Below, one piece after another: positions 37,656 through 51,852 of a stretch of DNA of 64,000 bases. The notes beneath the pieces are model-generated. The model worked only from the letters and a program-made list of their open reading frames with translations, did no database searches and was not told the DNA's origin. Every line of letters starts with the position of its first letter. The first letter of the stretch is position 1. The DNA is taken from the NCBI GenBank assembly GCA_021234155.1, contig JAJEKV010000198.1, forward strand, positions 1-64,000, given 5' to 3'. Origin of the DNA: Isoetes taiwanensis (taxonomy: Eukaryota > Streptophyta > Lycopodiopsida > Isoetales > Isoetaceae). The translations under genes were made by a program, and so were the position numbers.

Positions 37656-39695
37656 AGTGGTATCAGAGCGAAGCTGTGATTCTTATGGGAATCTATGGGC
37701 TATGGGAACATCAAGGCTGCGAAACACCAAGAACCTTGCAAGCTTGTCTTTGCAAGTATAGATGGGTTTAACCGTCAAAAGAAGTGTTACGGGCGAAGTA
37801 TATGGATACACAGGTGAATCTTGGAGTGTGGCATCCAAAGTGGAATTCTAGAGCCAAAGGATTTGTGAAAATCTGGAACAAAGATCTTGTGCCTGATGAA
37901 TAAGTATATTATTCTGATACATTGGATTTGGTGACTACTGCTATAAATGAGGTTGGGACATCAGTAGCAGATAAAATTTGGTGCTTCCGTGGAGAATGCT
38001 CGAAGTATATGGAACAACTTGTTGCTTAACGAAGTCCGGATTATTGGAGAACCGCCAAAAAGCATCCTGCTTGGGATTGCGGAGTCAGATCGTGGTGATC
38101 TGAGAGACTGATTGGCCGTTGGGGGTCATTTATATAAATATTTGGCTTGGGAAGTCATCTATATTAACACTTGACCTTATTTGCAGGTTTGCATAGTGTT
38201 AAGCATTGGGGAGGACACTTTACGTAGAAGTCGCCAATGATATGAGCATAAAATTTGGATGTGCAATCTCAAATTGTTTCCCTGAGACGAGCTTATGGGT
38301 AAAGTTCCTAAGTTGAATTTCTTTATTTGGAATAAAGAATAGATACTTTTTTTTTGTGTATATCCATGGTAGATTAGTGACTACGATTGCAACGTGAGCA
38401 GGCTTGAACATGGTATACTAGATAGGGAATGCCTCTTGGAAGATTAGTGGTTGTGACTGCAGCACAATCGGCTTGACAAGAGAGCATAAGATGTAATTTC
38501 TTGGAAGATTAGTAATTGTGGTTGCAACACAATTGGCTTGACAAAATTACATCTGTGTCTTGGAGATACGCTGTATCTTGGAGATACACTGTATCGTGGT
38601 GGCGATACAATCAAGTAGTACCGCGGAGGTACGAAAGATAATAATGTACCACGGAGGTACAAAGGATATATCGTACTGTGGAAGTACGCGGATATCCATA
38701 ACTGTTTCTAGAGTTTTGCAGGAGCTAAAAGAATGGGGGCGTGGAGGTTCCAATGGGTATAAGGTATTGTGGAAGTACAATAACTTATAACCATTCTTGA
38801 GTTCGCAGGGTCTAGGAACTCCCAGGTGTACGTTGAACATGGGACAATCACCTTGAGAAGGGATGGACCAAACTGGAACGTACTTGGACGATAGCGGACG
38901 ATCTATCTTGAGAAGGGATGGATTAATATGGAGCAAGCACGGGGGAGCGGTCCACGGTGAATGGGTTATTGGAATTATGGCAAATACTATGTAAATGTTA
39001 TTCCTAAGGTCACCTAAAAATATGAAGGGGCATAGGATAACATAGCATGTGGGTGTGAAGAACCATTGAACTTTATGGAAGGGGTCGAGGCACTATCATT
39101 GGGATGGTTATTGGTTGAGAAAAAAATCATAGATAATATCCATATGATAAGTCATATAATCTAATTAAAGACAAGGAGATATTTTGAGAAAAAGGCAACT
39201 GCCTGCTAAAAAAAAGGCTAAAGTCGCAGAGAGCTCTATAAATAGAACCAAAACTTCAGTTGGACATATCTCCGCAACCAGAGCTCCGATTGCAATGACT
39301 TTTAGCTTATTGGAGCCGGCTCGGAGTCTAGTTTCTGAATTGGGGTGGCACATTCCATAGTTCATCCAGAGGAGAGAGTAATGGCCAAAAACGTGACAAG
39401 TGGTCACAGATCACTGCCATAGCGACTTTACAGATTTGTAATTGTTTTCTGAACTGTGGCTAGTTGAAGTAGCTAGATTAGTTTGGAAGACCAATAAGCC
39501 AGATGCCAGAGCTTTGTATTTGCCATAGAGCACTTGTGTTTGCCATAATCCAGTGGATGCGGTTGGGTGGTTAATGGTGCTGCCATATCACTTGTGACAT
39601 GAATAAAGTTTCTTTAGTCCAGTGTTCTATTATTTCATTGTGGATTCTATGAGTCTATGTTATTGCGACTTCCCAAATATACATGAATCGTATCA
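37656..39695 (+). repeat. Array unit U14
   Basis: Unit of 2040 bp with an intact primer-binding site at 37658-37669. Its first part is diverged like the left-hand units, while its second part matches the right-hand units: a mosaic. Confidence 0.9.
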
Positions 39696-41729
39696 AGTGT
39701 TATTAGAGCGAAGCTGTGATTCTTCTGGGAATCTATGGGCTATGGGAACATCAAGGCTGCGAAACACCAAGAACCTTGCAAGCTTGTGCTGCAAGTATAG
39801 ATGGGTTTAACTTCGTCAAAGAAGTGTTAAGGGCGAAGTATATGGGTAAACAGGTGAATCTTGGAGTGTGGCGTCCAAAGTGGAATTCTAGAGCCAAAGG
39901 ATTTGTGAAAATCTGGGACAGATCTTGTGCCTGATGAATAAGTATATTATTCTGATACATACATTGGATTTGGTGACTACTGCTATAAATGAGGTTGGGA
40001 CATCCGTAGCAGATAAAATTCGGTGCTTCCGTGGAGAATGCTCGAAGTATATGGAACAACTTGTTGCGAACGAGTCTGGATTATTGGAGAACCGCAAAAG
40101 CATCCTGCTTGGGATTGTGGAGTCAGATCGTGGTGATCTGAGAGACTGATTGGCCGTTGGGGGTCATTTATATAAATATTTGGCTTGGGAAGTCATCTAT
40201 ATTAACACTTGACCTTATTTGCAGGTTTGCATAGTGTTAAGCATTGGGAGGACACTTTACGTAGAAGCTGCCAAGGATATGAACGTAAAATTTGGATGTG
40301 CAATCTCAAATTGTTTCCTATGGACAGGCTTATGGGTAAAGTTCCTAAGTTGAATTTCTTTATTTGGAATAAAGAATAGATACTTTTGCTGTGTATATCC
40401 ATGGTAGATTAGTGACTACGATTGCAACGTAGCCGGCTTGAACATGGTATACTAGATAGGGAATGCCTCTTGGAAGATTAGTGGTTGTGACTGCAGCACA
40501 ATCGGCTTGACAAGAGAGCATAAGATGTAAATTTCTTGGAAGATTAGTAATTGTGGTTGCAACACAATTGGCTTGACAAAATTACATCTGTGTCTTGGAG
40601 ATACGCTCTATCTTGGAGATACACTGTATCGTGGTGGCGATACAATCAAGTAGTACTGCGGAGGTACGAAAGATAATAATGTACCACGGAGGTACAAAGG
40701 ATATATCGTACTGTGGAAGTACGCGGATATCCATAACTGTTTCTAGAGTTTTGCAGGAGCTAAAAGAATGGGGACGTGGAGGTTCCAATGGGTATAAGGT
40801 ATTGTGGAAGTACAATAACTTATAACCATTCTTGAGTTCGCAGGGTCTAGGAACTCCCAGGTGTACGTTGAACATGGGACAATCACCTTGAGAAGGGATG
40901 GACCAAACTGGAACGTACTTGGACGATAGCGGACGATCTATCTTGAGAAGGGATGGATTAATATGGAGCAAGCACGGGGGAGCGGTCCACGGTGAATGGG
41001 TTATTGGAATTATGGCAAATACTATGTAAATGTTATTCCTAAGGTCACCTAAAAATATGAAGGGGCATAGGATAACATAGCATGTGGGTGTGAAGAACCA
41101 TTGAACTTTATGGAAGGGGTCGAGGCACTATCATTGGGATGGTTATTGGTTGAGAAAAAAATCATAGATAATATCCATATGATAAGTCATATAATCTAAT
41201 TAAAGACAAGGAGATATTTTGAGAAAAAGGCAACTGCCTGCTAAAAAAAAGGCTAAAGTCGCAGAGAGCTCTATAAATAGAACCAAAACTTCAGTTGGAC
41301 ATATCTCCGCAACCAGAGCTCCGATTGCAACGACTTTTAGCTTTTGGAGCCGGCTCGGAGTCTAGTTTCTGAATTGGGTTGGCACATTCCGTAGTTCATT
41401 CAGAGGAGAGAGTAATGGCCGAAAACGTGACAAGTGGTCACAGATCACTGCCATAGCGACTTTACAGATTTGTAATTGTTTTCTGAACTGTGGCTAGTTG
41501 AAGTAGCTAGATTAGTTTGGAAGGCCAATAAGCCAGATGCCAGAGCTTTGTATTTGCCATAGAGCACTTGTGTTTGCCATAATCCAGTGGATGCGGTTGG
41601 GTGGTTAATGGTGCTGCCATATCACTTGTGACATGAATAAAGTTTCTTTAGTCTAGTGTTCTATTATTTCATTGTGAATTCTATGATTCTATGTTATTGC
41701 GACTTCCCAAATATACATGAATCGTATCA
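39696..41729 (+). repeat. Array unit U15
   Basis: Unit of 2034 bp with a decayed primer-binding site at 39698. It shares with U16 the variant micro-hairpin spacing 'gatacgctctatcttgg'. Confidence 0.9.
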
Positions 41730-43765
41730 AGTGGTATCAAAGCGAAGCTGTGATTCTTATGGGAATCTATGGGCTATGGGAACATCAAGGCTGCGAAACA
41801 CCAAGAACCTTGCAAGCTTGTGCTGCAAGTATAGATGGGTTTAACTTCGTCAAAGAAGTGTTAAGGGCGAAGTATATGGGTAAACAGGTGAATCTTGGAG
41901 TGTGGCGTCCAAAGTGGAATTCTAGAGCCAAAGGATTTGTGAAAATCTGGGACAGATCTTGTGCCTGATGAATAAGTATATTATTCTGATACATACATTG
42001 GATTTGGTGACTACTGCTATAAATGAGGTTGGGACATCCGTAGCAGATAAAATTCGGTGCTTCCGTGGAGAATGCTCGAAGTATATGGAACAACTTGTTG
42101 CGAACGAGTCTGGATTATTGGAGAACCGCAAAAGCATCCTGCTTGGGATTGCGGAGTCAGATCGTGGTGATCTGAGAGACTGATTGGCCGTTGGGGGTCA
42201 TTTATATAAATATTTGGCTTGGGAAGTCATCTATATTAACACTTGGCCTTATTTGCAGGTTTGCATAGTGTTAAGCATTGGGAGGACACTTTACGTAGAA
42301 GCTGCCAAGGATATGAACGTAAAATTTGGATGTGCAATCTCAAATTGTTTCCTATGGACAGGCTTATGGGTAAAGTTCCTAAGTTGAATTTCTTTATTTG
42401 GAATAAAGAATAGATACTTTTGCTGTGTATATCCATGGTAGATTAGTGACTACGATTGCAACGTAGCCGGCTTGAACATGGTATACTAGATAGGGAATGC
42501 CTCTTGGAAGATTAGTGGTTGTGACTGCAGCACAATCGGCTTGACAAGAGAGCATAAGATGTAAATTTCTTGGAAGATTAGTAATTGTGGTTGCAACACA
42601 ATTGGCTTGACAAAATTACATCTGTGTCTTGGAGATACGCTCTATCTTGGAGATACACTGTATCGTGGTGGCGATACAATCAAGTAGTACTGCGGAGGTA
42701 CGAAAGATAATAATGTACCACGGAGGTACAAAGGATATATCGTACCGTGGAAGTACGCGGATATCCATAACTGTTTCTAGAGTTTTGCAGGAGCTAAAAG
42801 AATGGGGACGTGGAGGTTCCAATGGGTATAAGGTATTGTGGAAGTACAATAACTTATAACCATTCTTGAGTTCGCAGGGTCTAGGAACTCCCAGGTGTAC
42901 GTTGAACATGGGACAATCACCTTGAGAAGGGATGGACCAAACTGGAACGTACTTGGACGATAGCGGACGATCTATCTTGAGAAGGGATGGATTGATATGG
43001 AGCAAGCACGGGGGAGCGGTCCACGGCGAATGGGTTATTGGAATTATGGCAAATACTATGTAAATGTTATTCCTAAGGTCACCTAATAATATGAAGGGGC
43101 ATAGGATAACATAGCATGTGGGTGTGAAGAACCATTGAACTTTATGGAAGGGGTCGAGGCACTATCATTGGGATGGTTATTGGTTGAGAAAAAAATCATA
43201 GATAATATCCATATGATAAGTCATATAATCTAATTAAAGACAAGGAGATATTTTGAGAAAAAGGCAACTGCCTCCTAAAAAAAAAAGCTAAAGTCGCAGA
43301 GAGCTTTATAAATAGAACCAAAACTTCAGTTGGACATATCTCCGCAACCAGAGCTCCGATTGCAACGACTTTGAGCTTGTTGGAGCCGGCTCGGAGTCTA
43401 GTTTCTAAATTGGTTTGGCACATTCTGTAGTTCATCCGGAGGAGAGAGTAATGGCAAAAAACGTGACAAGTGGTCACAGATCACTAACATAGCGACTTTA
43501 CAGATTTGTAATTGTTTTCTGAACTGTGGCTACTTGGAGTAGCTAGATTAGTTTGGAAGGCCAATAAGCCAGATGCCAGAGCTTTGTATTTGCCATAGAG
43601 CACTTGAGTTTGCCATAATCCAGTGGATCCGGTTGGGTGGTTAATGGTGCTGCCATATCACTTGTGACATGAATAAAGTTTCTTTAGTCTAGTGTTCTAT
43701 TATTTCATTGTGGATTCTATGATTCTATGTTATTGCGACTTCCCAAATATACATGAATCGTATCA
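41730..43765 (+). repeat. Array unit U16
   Basis: Unit of 2036 bp. The primer-binding site is TGGTATCAAAGC at 41732, one mismatch, a variant also found in U18. Confidence 0.9.
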
Positions 43766-45804
43766 AGTGGTATCAGAGCGAAGCTGTGATTCTTCTGGGA
43801 ATCTATGGGGTTTGGGAACATCAAGGCTGCGAAACACCAAGAACCTTGCAAGCTTGTGCTGCAAGTATAGATGGGTTTAACTTCGTCAAAGAAGTGTTAA
43901 GGGCGAAGTATATGGGTACACAGGTGAATCTTGGAGTGTGGCGTCCAAAGTGGAATTCTAGAGCCAAAGGATTTGTGAAAATCACGGGACAAAGATCTTG
44001 TGCCCGATGAATAAGTATATTATTCCGATACATTGGATTTGGTGACTCTTTGCTATAAATGAAATTTGGGACATCGATGTGAGATAAAATTCGGTGCTTC
44101 CGTGGAGAATGCTCGAAGTATATGGAACAACTTGTTGCTTAACAGTCCGGATTATTGGAGAACCATAAAAGCATCACGCTTGGGATTCTTGAGTCGGATC
44201 GTGGTGATCCGAGAGACCGATTGGCCGTTGGGGGTCATTTATATAAATATTTGGCTTGGGAAGTCATCTATATTAACACTTGACCTTATTTGCAGGTTTG
44301 CATAGTGTTAAGCATTGGGGAGGACACTTTACGTAGAAGCTGCCAATGATATGAAGCATAAAATTTGGATGTGCAATCTCAAATTGTTTCCTATGGACAG
44401 GCTTATGGGTAAAGTTCCTAAGTTGAATTTCTTTATTTGGAATAAAGAATAGATACTTTTGCTGTGTATATCCATGGTAGATTAGTGACTACGATTGCAA
44501 CGTAGCCGGCTTTGAACATGGTATACTAGATAGGGAATGCCTCTTGGAAGATTAGTGGTTGTGACTGCAGCACAATCGGCTTGACAAGAGAGCATAAGAT
44601 GTAATTTCTTGGAAGATTAGTAATTGTGGTTGCAACACAATTGGCTTGACAAAATTACATCTGTGTCTTGGAGATACGCTGTATCTTGGAGATACACTGT
44701 ATCGTGGTGGCGATACAATCAAGTAGTACCGCGGAGGTACGAAAGATAATAATGTACCACGGAGGTACAAAGGATATATCGTACTGTGGAAGTACGCGGA
44801 TATCCATAACTGTTTCTAGAGTTTTGCAGGTGCTAAAAGAATGGGGACGTGGAAGTTCCAATGGGTATAAGGTATTGTGGAAGTACAATAACTTATAACC
44901 ATTCTTGAGTTCGCAGGGTCTAGGAACTCCCCGGTGTACGTTGAACATGGGACAATCACCTTGAGAAGGGATGGACCAAACTGGAACGTACTTGGACGAT
45001 CGCGGACGATCTATCTTGAGAAGGGATGGATTGATATGGAGCAAGCGTGGGGGAGCGGTCCACGGCGAATGGGTTATTGGAATTATGGCAAATACTATGT
45101 AAATGTTATTCCTAAGGTCACCTAATAATATGAAGGGGCATAGGATAACATAGCATGTGGGTGTGAAGAACCATTGAACTTTATGGAAGGGGTCGAGGCA
45201 CTATCATTGGGATGGTTATTGGTTGAGAAAAAAATCATAGATAATATCCATATGATAAGTCATATAATCTAATTAAAGACAAGGAGATATTTTGAGAAAA
45301 AGGCAACTGCCTCCTAAAAAAAAAAGCTAAAGTCGCAGAGAGCTTTATAAATAGAACCAAAACTTCAGTTGGACATATCTCCGCAACCAGAGCTCCGATT
45401 GCAACGACTTTGAGCTTGTTGGAGCCGGCTCGGAGTCTAGTTTCTAAATTGGTTTGGCACATTCTGTAGTTCATCCGGAGGAGAGAGTAATGGCAAAAAA
45501 CGTGACAAGTGGTCACAGATCACTAACATAGCGACTTTACAGATTTGTAATTGTTTTCTGAACTGTGGCTACTTGAAGTAGCTAGATTAGTTTGGAAGGC
45601 CAATAAGCCAGATGCCAGAGCTTTGTATTTGTCATAGAGCACTTGTGTTTGCCATAATCCAGTGGATCCGGTTGGGTGGTTAATGGTGCTGCCATATCAC
45701 TTGTGACATGAATAAAGTTTCTTTAGTCTAGTGTTCTATTATTTCATTGTGAATTCTATGATTCTATGTTATTGCGACTTCCCAAATATACATGAATCGT
45801 ATCA
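43766..45804 (+). repeat. Array unit U17
   Basis: Unit of 2039 bp with an intact primer-binding site at 43768-43779. Its LTR has a TTTATAAATAG box variant and 'ttctaaattggtttggc', both shared with the LTR of U16. Confidence 0.9.
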
Positions 45805-47566
45805 AGTGGTATCAAAGCGAAGCTGTGATTCTTATGGGAATCTATGGGCTATGGGAACATCAAGGCTGCGAAACACCAAGAACCTTGCAAGCTTGTGCTG
45901 CAAGTATAGATGGGTTTAACTTCGTCAAAGAAGTGTTAAGGGCAAAGTATATGGGTAAACAGGTGAATCTTGGAGTGTGGCGTCCAAAGTGGAATTCTAG
46001 AGCCGAAGGATTTGTGAAAACCTGGGACAAAGATCTTGTGCCTGATGAATAAGTATATTATTCTGATACATTGGATTTGGTGACTACTGCTATAAATGAG
46101 GCTCGGACATCAGTAGCAGATAAAATTCGGTGCTTCCGTGGAGAATGCTCGAAGTATATGGAACAACTTGTTGCGAACGAGTTTGGATTATTGGAGAACC
46201 ACAAAAGCATCCTGCTTGGGATTGCGGAATCAGATCGTGGTGATCTGAGAGACTGATTGGCCGTTGGGGGTCATTTATATAAATATTTGGCTTGGGAAGT
46301 CATCTATATTAACACTTGACCTTATTTGCAGGTTTGCATAGTGTTAAGCATTGGGGAGGACACTTTACGTAGAAGCTGCCAATGATATGAACGCAAAATT
46401 TGGATGTGCAATCTCAAATTGTTTCCTATGGACAGGCTTATGGGTAAAGTTCCTAAGTTGAATTTCTTTATTTGGAATAAAGAATAGATACTTTTGCTGT
46501 GTATATCCATGGTAGATTAGTGACTACGATTGCAACGTAGCCGGCTTGAACATGGTATACTAGATAGGGAATGCCTCTTGGAAGATTAGTGGTTGTGACT
46601 GCAGCACAATCGGCTTGACAAGAGAGCATAAGATGTAAATTTCTTGGAAGATTAGTAATTGTGGTTGCAACATAATTGGCTTGACAAAATTACATCTGTA
46701 TCTTGGAGATACACTGTATCTTGGAGATACACTGTATCGTGGTGGCAATACAATCAAGTAGTACCGTGGAGGTACAAAAGATAATAATGTACCACGGAGG
46801 TACAAAGGATATATCGTACTGTGGAAGTACGCGGATATCCATAACTGTTTCTAGAGTTTTGCAGGTGCTAAAAGAATGGGGACGTGGAGGTTCCAATGGG
46901 TATAAGGTATTGTGGAAGTACAATAACTTATAACCATTCTTGAGTTCGCAGGGTCTAGGAACTCCCCGGTGTACGTTGAACATGGGACAATCACCTTGAG
47001 AAGGGATGGACCAAACTGGAACGTACTTGGACGATCGCGGACGATCTATCTTGAGAAGGGATGGATTGATATGGAGCAAGCATGGGGGAGCGGTCCACGG
47101 CGAATGGGTTATTGGAATTATGGCAAATACTATGTAAATGTTATTCCTAAGGTCACCTAATAATATGAAGGGGCATAGGATAACATAGCATGTGGGTGTG
47201 AAGAACCATTGAACTTTATGGAAGGGGTCGAGGCACTATCATTGGGATGGTTATTGGTTGAGAAAAAAATCATAGATAATATCCATATGATAAGTCATAT
47301 AATCTAATTAAAGACAAGGAGATATTTTGAGAAAAAGGCAACTGCCTCCTAAAAAAAAAAGCTAAAGTCGCAGAGAGCTCTATAAATAGAACCAAAACTT
47401 CAGTTGGACATATCTCCGCAACCAGAGCTCCGATTGCAACGACTTTTAGCTTGTTGGAGCCGGCTCGGAGTCTAGTTTCTGAATTGGGGTGGCACATTCC
47501 GTAGTTCATCCGGAGGAGAGAGTAATGGCCGAAAACGTGACAAGTGGTCACAGATCACTGCCATAG
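45805..47566 (+). repeat. Array unit U18 (right end deleted)
   Basis: The LTR stops at 'actgccatag' (47566) and joins directly to the middle of the next internal region ('ccgaaggattt'). The LTR 3' part, the AATAAA signal, the primer-binding site and the first ~180 bp of internal sequence are gone, about 470 bp in all. Confidence 0.9.
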
Positions 47567-49129
47567 CCGAAGGATTTGTGAAAATCTGGGACAAAGATCT
47601 TGTGCCTGATGAATAAGTATATTATTCTGATACATTGGATTTGGTGACTACTGCTATAAATGAGGCTCGGACATCAGTAGCAGATAAAATTCGGTGCTTC
47701 CGTGGAGAATGCTCGAAGTATATGGAACAACTTGTTGCGAACGAGTTTGGATTATTGGAGAACCACAAAAGCATCCTGCTTGGGATTGCGGAGTCAGATC
47801 GTGGTGATCTGAGAGACTGATTGGCCGTTGGGGGTCATTTATATAAATATTTGGCTTGGGAAGTCATCTATATTAACACTTGCCCTTATTTGCAGGTTTG
47901 CATAGTGTTAAGCATTGGGGAGGACACTTTACGTAGAAGCTGCCAAGGATATGAACGCAAAATTTGGATGTGCAATCTCAAATTGTTTCCTACGGACAGG
48001 CTTATGGGTAAAGTTCCTAAGTTGAATTTCTTTATTTGGAATAAAGAATAGATACTTTTGCTGTGTATATCCATGTTAGATTAGTGACTACGATTGCAAC
48101 GTAGCCGGCTTGAACATGGTATACTAGATAGGGAATGCCTCTTTGAAGATTAGTGGTTGTGACTGCAGCACAATCGGCTTGACAAGAGAGCATAAGATGT
48201 AAATTTCTTGGAAGATTAGTAATTGTGGTTGCAACATAATTGGCTTGACAAAATTACATCTGTATCTTGGAGATACATTGTATCTTGGAGATACACTGTA
48301 TCGTGGTGGCGATACAATCAAGTAGTACCGTGGAGGTACGAAAGATAATAATGTACCACGGAGGTACAAAGGATATATCGTACTGTGGAAGTACGCGGAT
48401 ATCCATAACTGTTTCTAGAGTTTTGCAGGAGCTAAAAGAATGGGGGCGTGGAGGTTCCAATGGGTATAAGGTATTGTGGAAGTACAATAACTTATAACCA
48501 TTCTTGAGTTCGCAGGTCTAGGAACTCCCGGTGTCACGTTGAACATGGAACAATCACCTTGAGAAGGGATGGACCAAACTCGAACGTACTTGGACGATAG
48601 CGGACGATCTATCTTGAGAAGGGATGGATTAATATGGAGCAAGCACGGGGGAGCGGTCCACGGCGAATGGGTTATTGGAATTATGGCAAATACTATGTAA
48701 CTGTTATTCCTAAGGTCACCTAAAAATATGAAGGGGCATAGGATAACATAGCATGTGGGTGTGAAGAACCATTGAACTTTATGGAAGGGGTCGAGGCACT
48801 ATCATTGGGATGGTTATTGGTTGAGAAAAAAATCATAGATAATATCCATATGATAAGTCATATAATCTAATTAAAGACAAGGAGATATTTTGAGAAAAAA
48901 GCAACTGCCTGCTAAAAAAAAAGGCTAAAGTCGCAGAGAGCTCTATAAATAGAACCAAAACTTCAGTTGGACATATCTCTGCAACCAGATCTCCGATTGC
49001 AACGACTCTTAGCTTGTTGGAGCCGGCGCGGAGTCTAGTTTCTGAATTGGGGTGGCACATTCCGTAGTTCATCCGGAGGAGAGAGTAATGGCCGAAAACG
49101 TGACAAGTGGTCACAGATCACTGCCATAG
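47567..49129 (+). repeat. Array unit U19 (deleted form, 1563 bp)
   Basis: This unit begins and ends at the same deletion junction ('ccatag' joined to 'ccgaagg', at 47566/47567 and 49129/49130). It therefore has no primer-binding site and an LTR without its right part. The period drops from ~2034 to 1563 bp. Confidence 0.9.
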
Positions 49130-50965
49130 CCGAAGGATTTGTGAAAATCTGGGACAAAGATCTTGTGCCTGATGAATAAGTATATTATTCTGATACATTG
49201 GATTTGGTGACTACTGCTATAAATGAGGCTGGGACATCAGTAGCAGATAAAATTCGGTGCTTCCGTGGAGAATGCTCGAAGTATATGGAACAACTTGTTG
49301 CGAACGAGTTTGGATTATTGGAGAACCACAAAAGCATCCTGCTTGGGATTGCGGAGTCAGATCGTGGTGATCTGAGAGACTGATTGGCCGTTGGGGGTCA
49401 TTTATATAAATATTTGGCTTGGGAAGTCATCTATATTAACACTTGCCCTTATTTGCAGGTTTGCATAGTGTTAAGCATTGGGAAGGACACTTTACGTAGA
49501 AGCTGCCAAGGATATGAACGCAAAATTTGGATGTGCAATCTCAAATTGTTTCCTACGGACAGGCTTATGGGTAAAGTTCCTAAGTTGAATTTCTTTATTT
49601 GGAATAAAGAATAGATACTTTTGCTGTGTATATCCATGGTAGATTAGTGACTACGATTGCAACGTAGCCGGCTTGAACATGGTATACTAGATAGGGAATG
49701 CCTCTTTGAAGATTAGTGGTTGTGACTGCAGCACAATCGGCTTGACAAGAGAGCATAAGATGTAAATTTCTTGGAAGATTAGTAATTGTGGTTGCAACAT
49801 AATTGGCTTGACAAAATTACATCTGTATCTTGGAGATACATTGTATCTTGGAGATACACTGTATCGTGGTGGCGATACAATCAAGTAGTACCGTGGAGGT
49901 ACGAAAGATAATAATGTACCACGGAGGTACAAAGGATATATCGTACTGTGGAAGTACGCGGATATCCATAACTGTTTCTAGAGTTTTGCAGGAGCTAAAA
50001 GAATGGGGGCGTGGAGGTTCCAATGGGTATAAGGTATTGTGGAAGTACAATAACTTATAACCATTCTTGAGTTCGCAGGGTCTAGGAACTCCCAGGTGTA
50101 CGTTGAACATGGAACAATCACCTTGAGAAGGGATGGACCAAACTGGAACGTACTTGGACGATAGCGGACGATCTATCTTGAGAAGGGATGGATTAATATG
50201 GAGCAAGCACGGGGGAGCGGTCCACGGCGAATGGGTTATTGGAATTATGGCAAATACTATGTAACTGTTATTCCTAAGGTCACCTAAAAATATGAAGGGG
50301 CATAGGATAACATAGCATGTGGGTGTGAAGAACCATTGAACTTTATGGAAGGGGTCGAGGCACTATCATTGGGATGGTTATTGGTTGAGAAAAAAATCAT
50401 AGATAATATCCATATGATAAGTCATATAATCTAATTAAAGACAAGGAGATATTTTGAGAAAAAAGCAACTGCCTGCTAAAAAAAAGGCTAAAGTCGCAGA
50501 GAGCTCTATAAATAGAACCAAAACTTCAGTTGGACATATCTCTGCAACCAGATCTCCGATTGCAACGACTCTTAGCTTGTTGGAGCCGGCGCGGAGTCTA
50601 GTTTCTGAATTGGGGTGGCACATTCCGTAGTTCATCCGGAGGAGAGAGTAATGGCCGAAAACGTGACAAGTGGTCTGAGATCAACGCCATAGCGACTTTT
50701 CTGATTTGTAATTGTTTTCTGAACTGTGGCTACTTGAAGTAGCTAGATTAGTTTGGAAGGCCAATAAGCCAGATGCCAGAGCTTTGTATTTGTCATAGAG
50801 CACTTGTGTTTGCCATAATCCAGTGGATCCGGTTGGGTGGTTAATGGTGCTGCCATATCACTTGTGACATGAATAAAGTTTCTTTAGTCTAGTGTTCTAT
50901 TATTTCATTGTGGATTCTATGATTCTATGTTATTGCGACTTCCCAAATATACATGAATCGTATCA
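49130..50965 (+). repeat. Array unit U20 (left end deleted)
   Basis: It starts at the deletion junction, lacks a primer-binding site, and regains a complete LTR ending at 50965. It is nearly identical to U19 over the shared part. Confidence 0.9.
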
Positions 50966-51665
50966 AGTGGTATCGAGGCTAAAAAAGGCTGTGATTCTTA
51001 TGGGAATCTATGGGCTATGGGAACATCAAGGTCTGCGAAACACCAAGAACCTTGCAAGCTTGTCTTTTTGCAAGTATAGATGGGTTTAACCGTCAAAGAA
51101 GTGTTAAGGGGAGAAGTATATGGGTAAGCAAGTGAATCTTGGAGTGTGGCATCCAAAGTGGAATTCTAGAGCCGAAGGATTTGTGAAAATGCGGGACAAA
51201 GATCTTGTGCCCGATGAATAAGTATATTATTACGATACATTGGATTTGGTGACTCTTTGCTATAAATGAAATTTTGGGACATCGATGCTTGATTGGAGAA
51301 TGCTCGAAGTATATGGAACAACTTGTTGCGAACGAGTTTGGATTATTGGAGAACCACAAAAGCATCCTGCTTGGGATTGCGGAGTCAGATCGTGGTGATC
51401 TGAGAGACTGATTGGCCGTTGGGGGTCATTTATATAAATATTTGGCTTGGGAAGTCATCTATATTAACACTTGCCCTTATTTGCAGGTTTGCATAGTGTT
51501 AAGCATTGGGGAGGACACTTTACGTAGAAGCTGCCAAGGATATGAACGCAAAATTTGGATGTGCAATCTCAAATTGTTTCCTACGGACAGGCTTATGGGT
51601 AAAGTTCCTAAGTTGAATTTCTTTATTTGGAATAAAGAATAGATACTTTTGCTGTGTATATCCAT

Positions 51666-51842
51666 GGTAGATTAGTGACTACGATTGCAACGTAGCCGGC
51701 TTGAACATGGTATACTAGATAGGGAATGCCTCTTGGAAGATTAGTGGTTGTGACTGCAGCACAATCGGCTTGACAAGAGAGCATAAGATGTAAATTTCTT
51801 GGAAGATTAGTAATTGTGGTTGCAACATAATTGGCTTGACAA
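51666..51842 (+). other. Three tandem hairpin modules (A, B, C) in the internal region (representative, U21)
   Basis: Modules at 51666-51707, 51735-51776 and 51801-51842 share a left flank GGWAGATTAGT and a right flank GGCTTGAMA. Between the flanks is a 7-bp stem with a 7-nt loop of pattern RYTGCAR. The stems differ but stay paired: A is GACTACG/CGTAGCC (one mismatch), B is GGTTGTG/CACAATC (one G-U pair), C is AATTGTG/CATAATT, or CACAATT in other units. Module C is enclosed by a further stem, AGATGTAA...TTACATCT (51786-51793 with 51845-51852). This is the pattern of a repeated RNA structure. Every undeleted unit carries it. Confidence 0.6.
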
Positions 51843-51852
51843 AATTACATCT

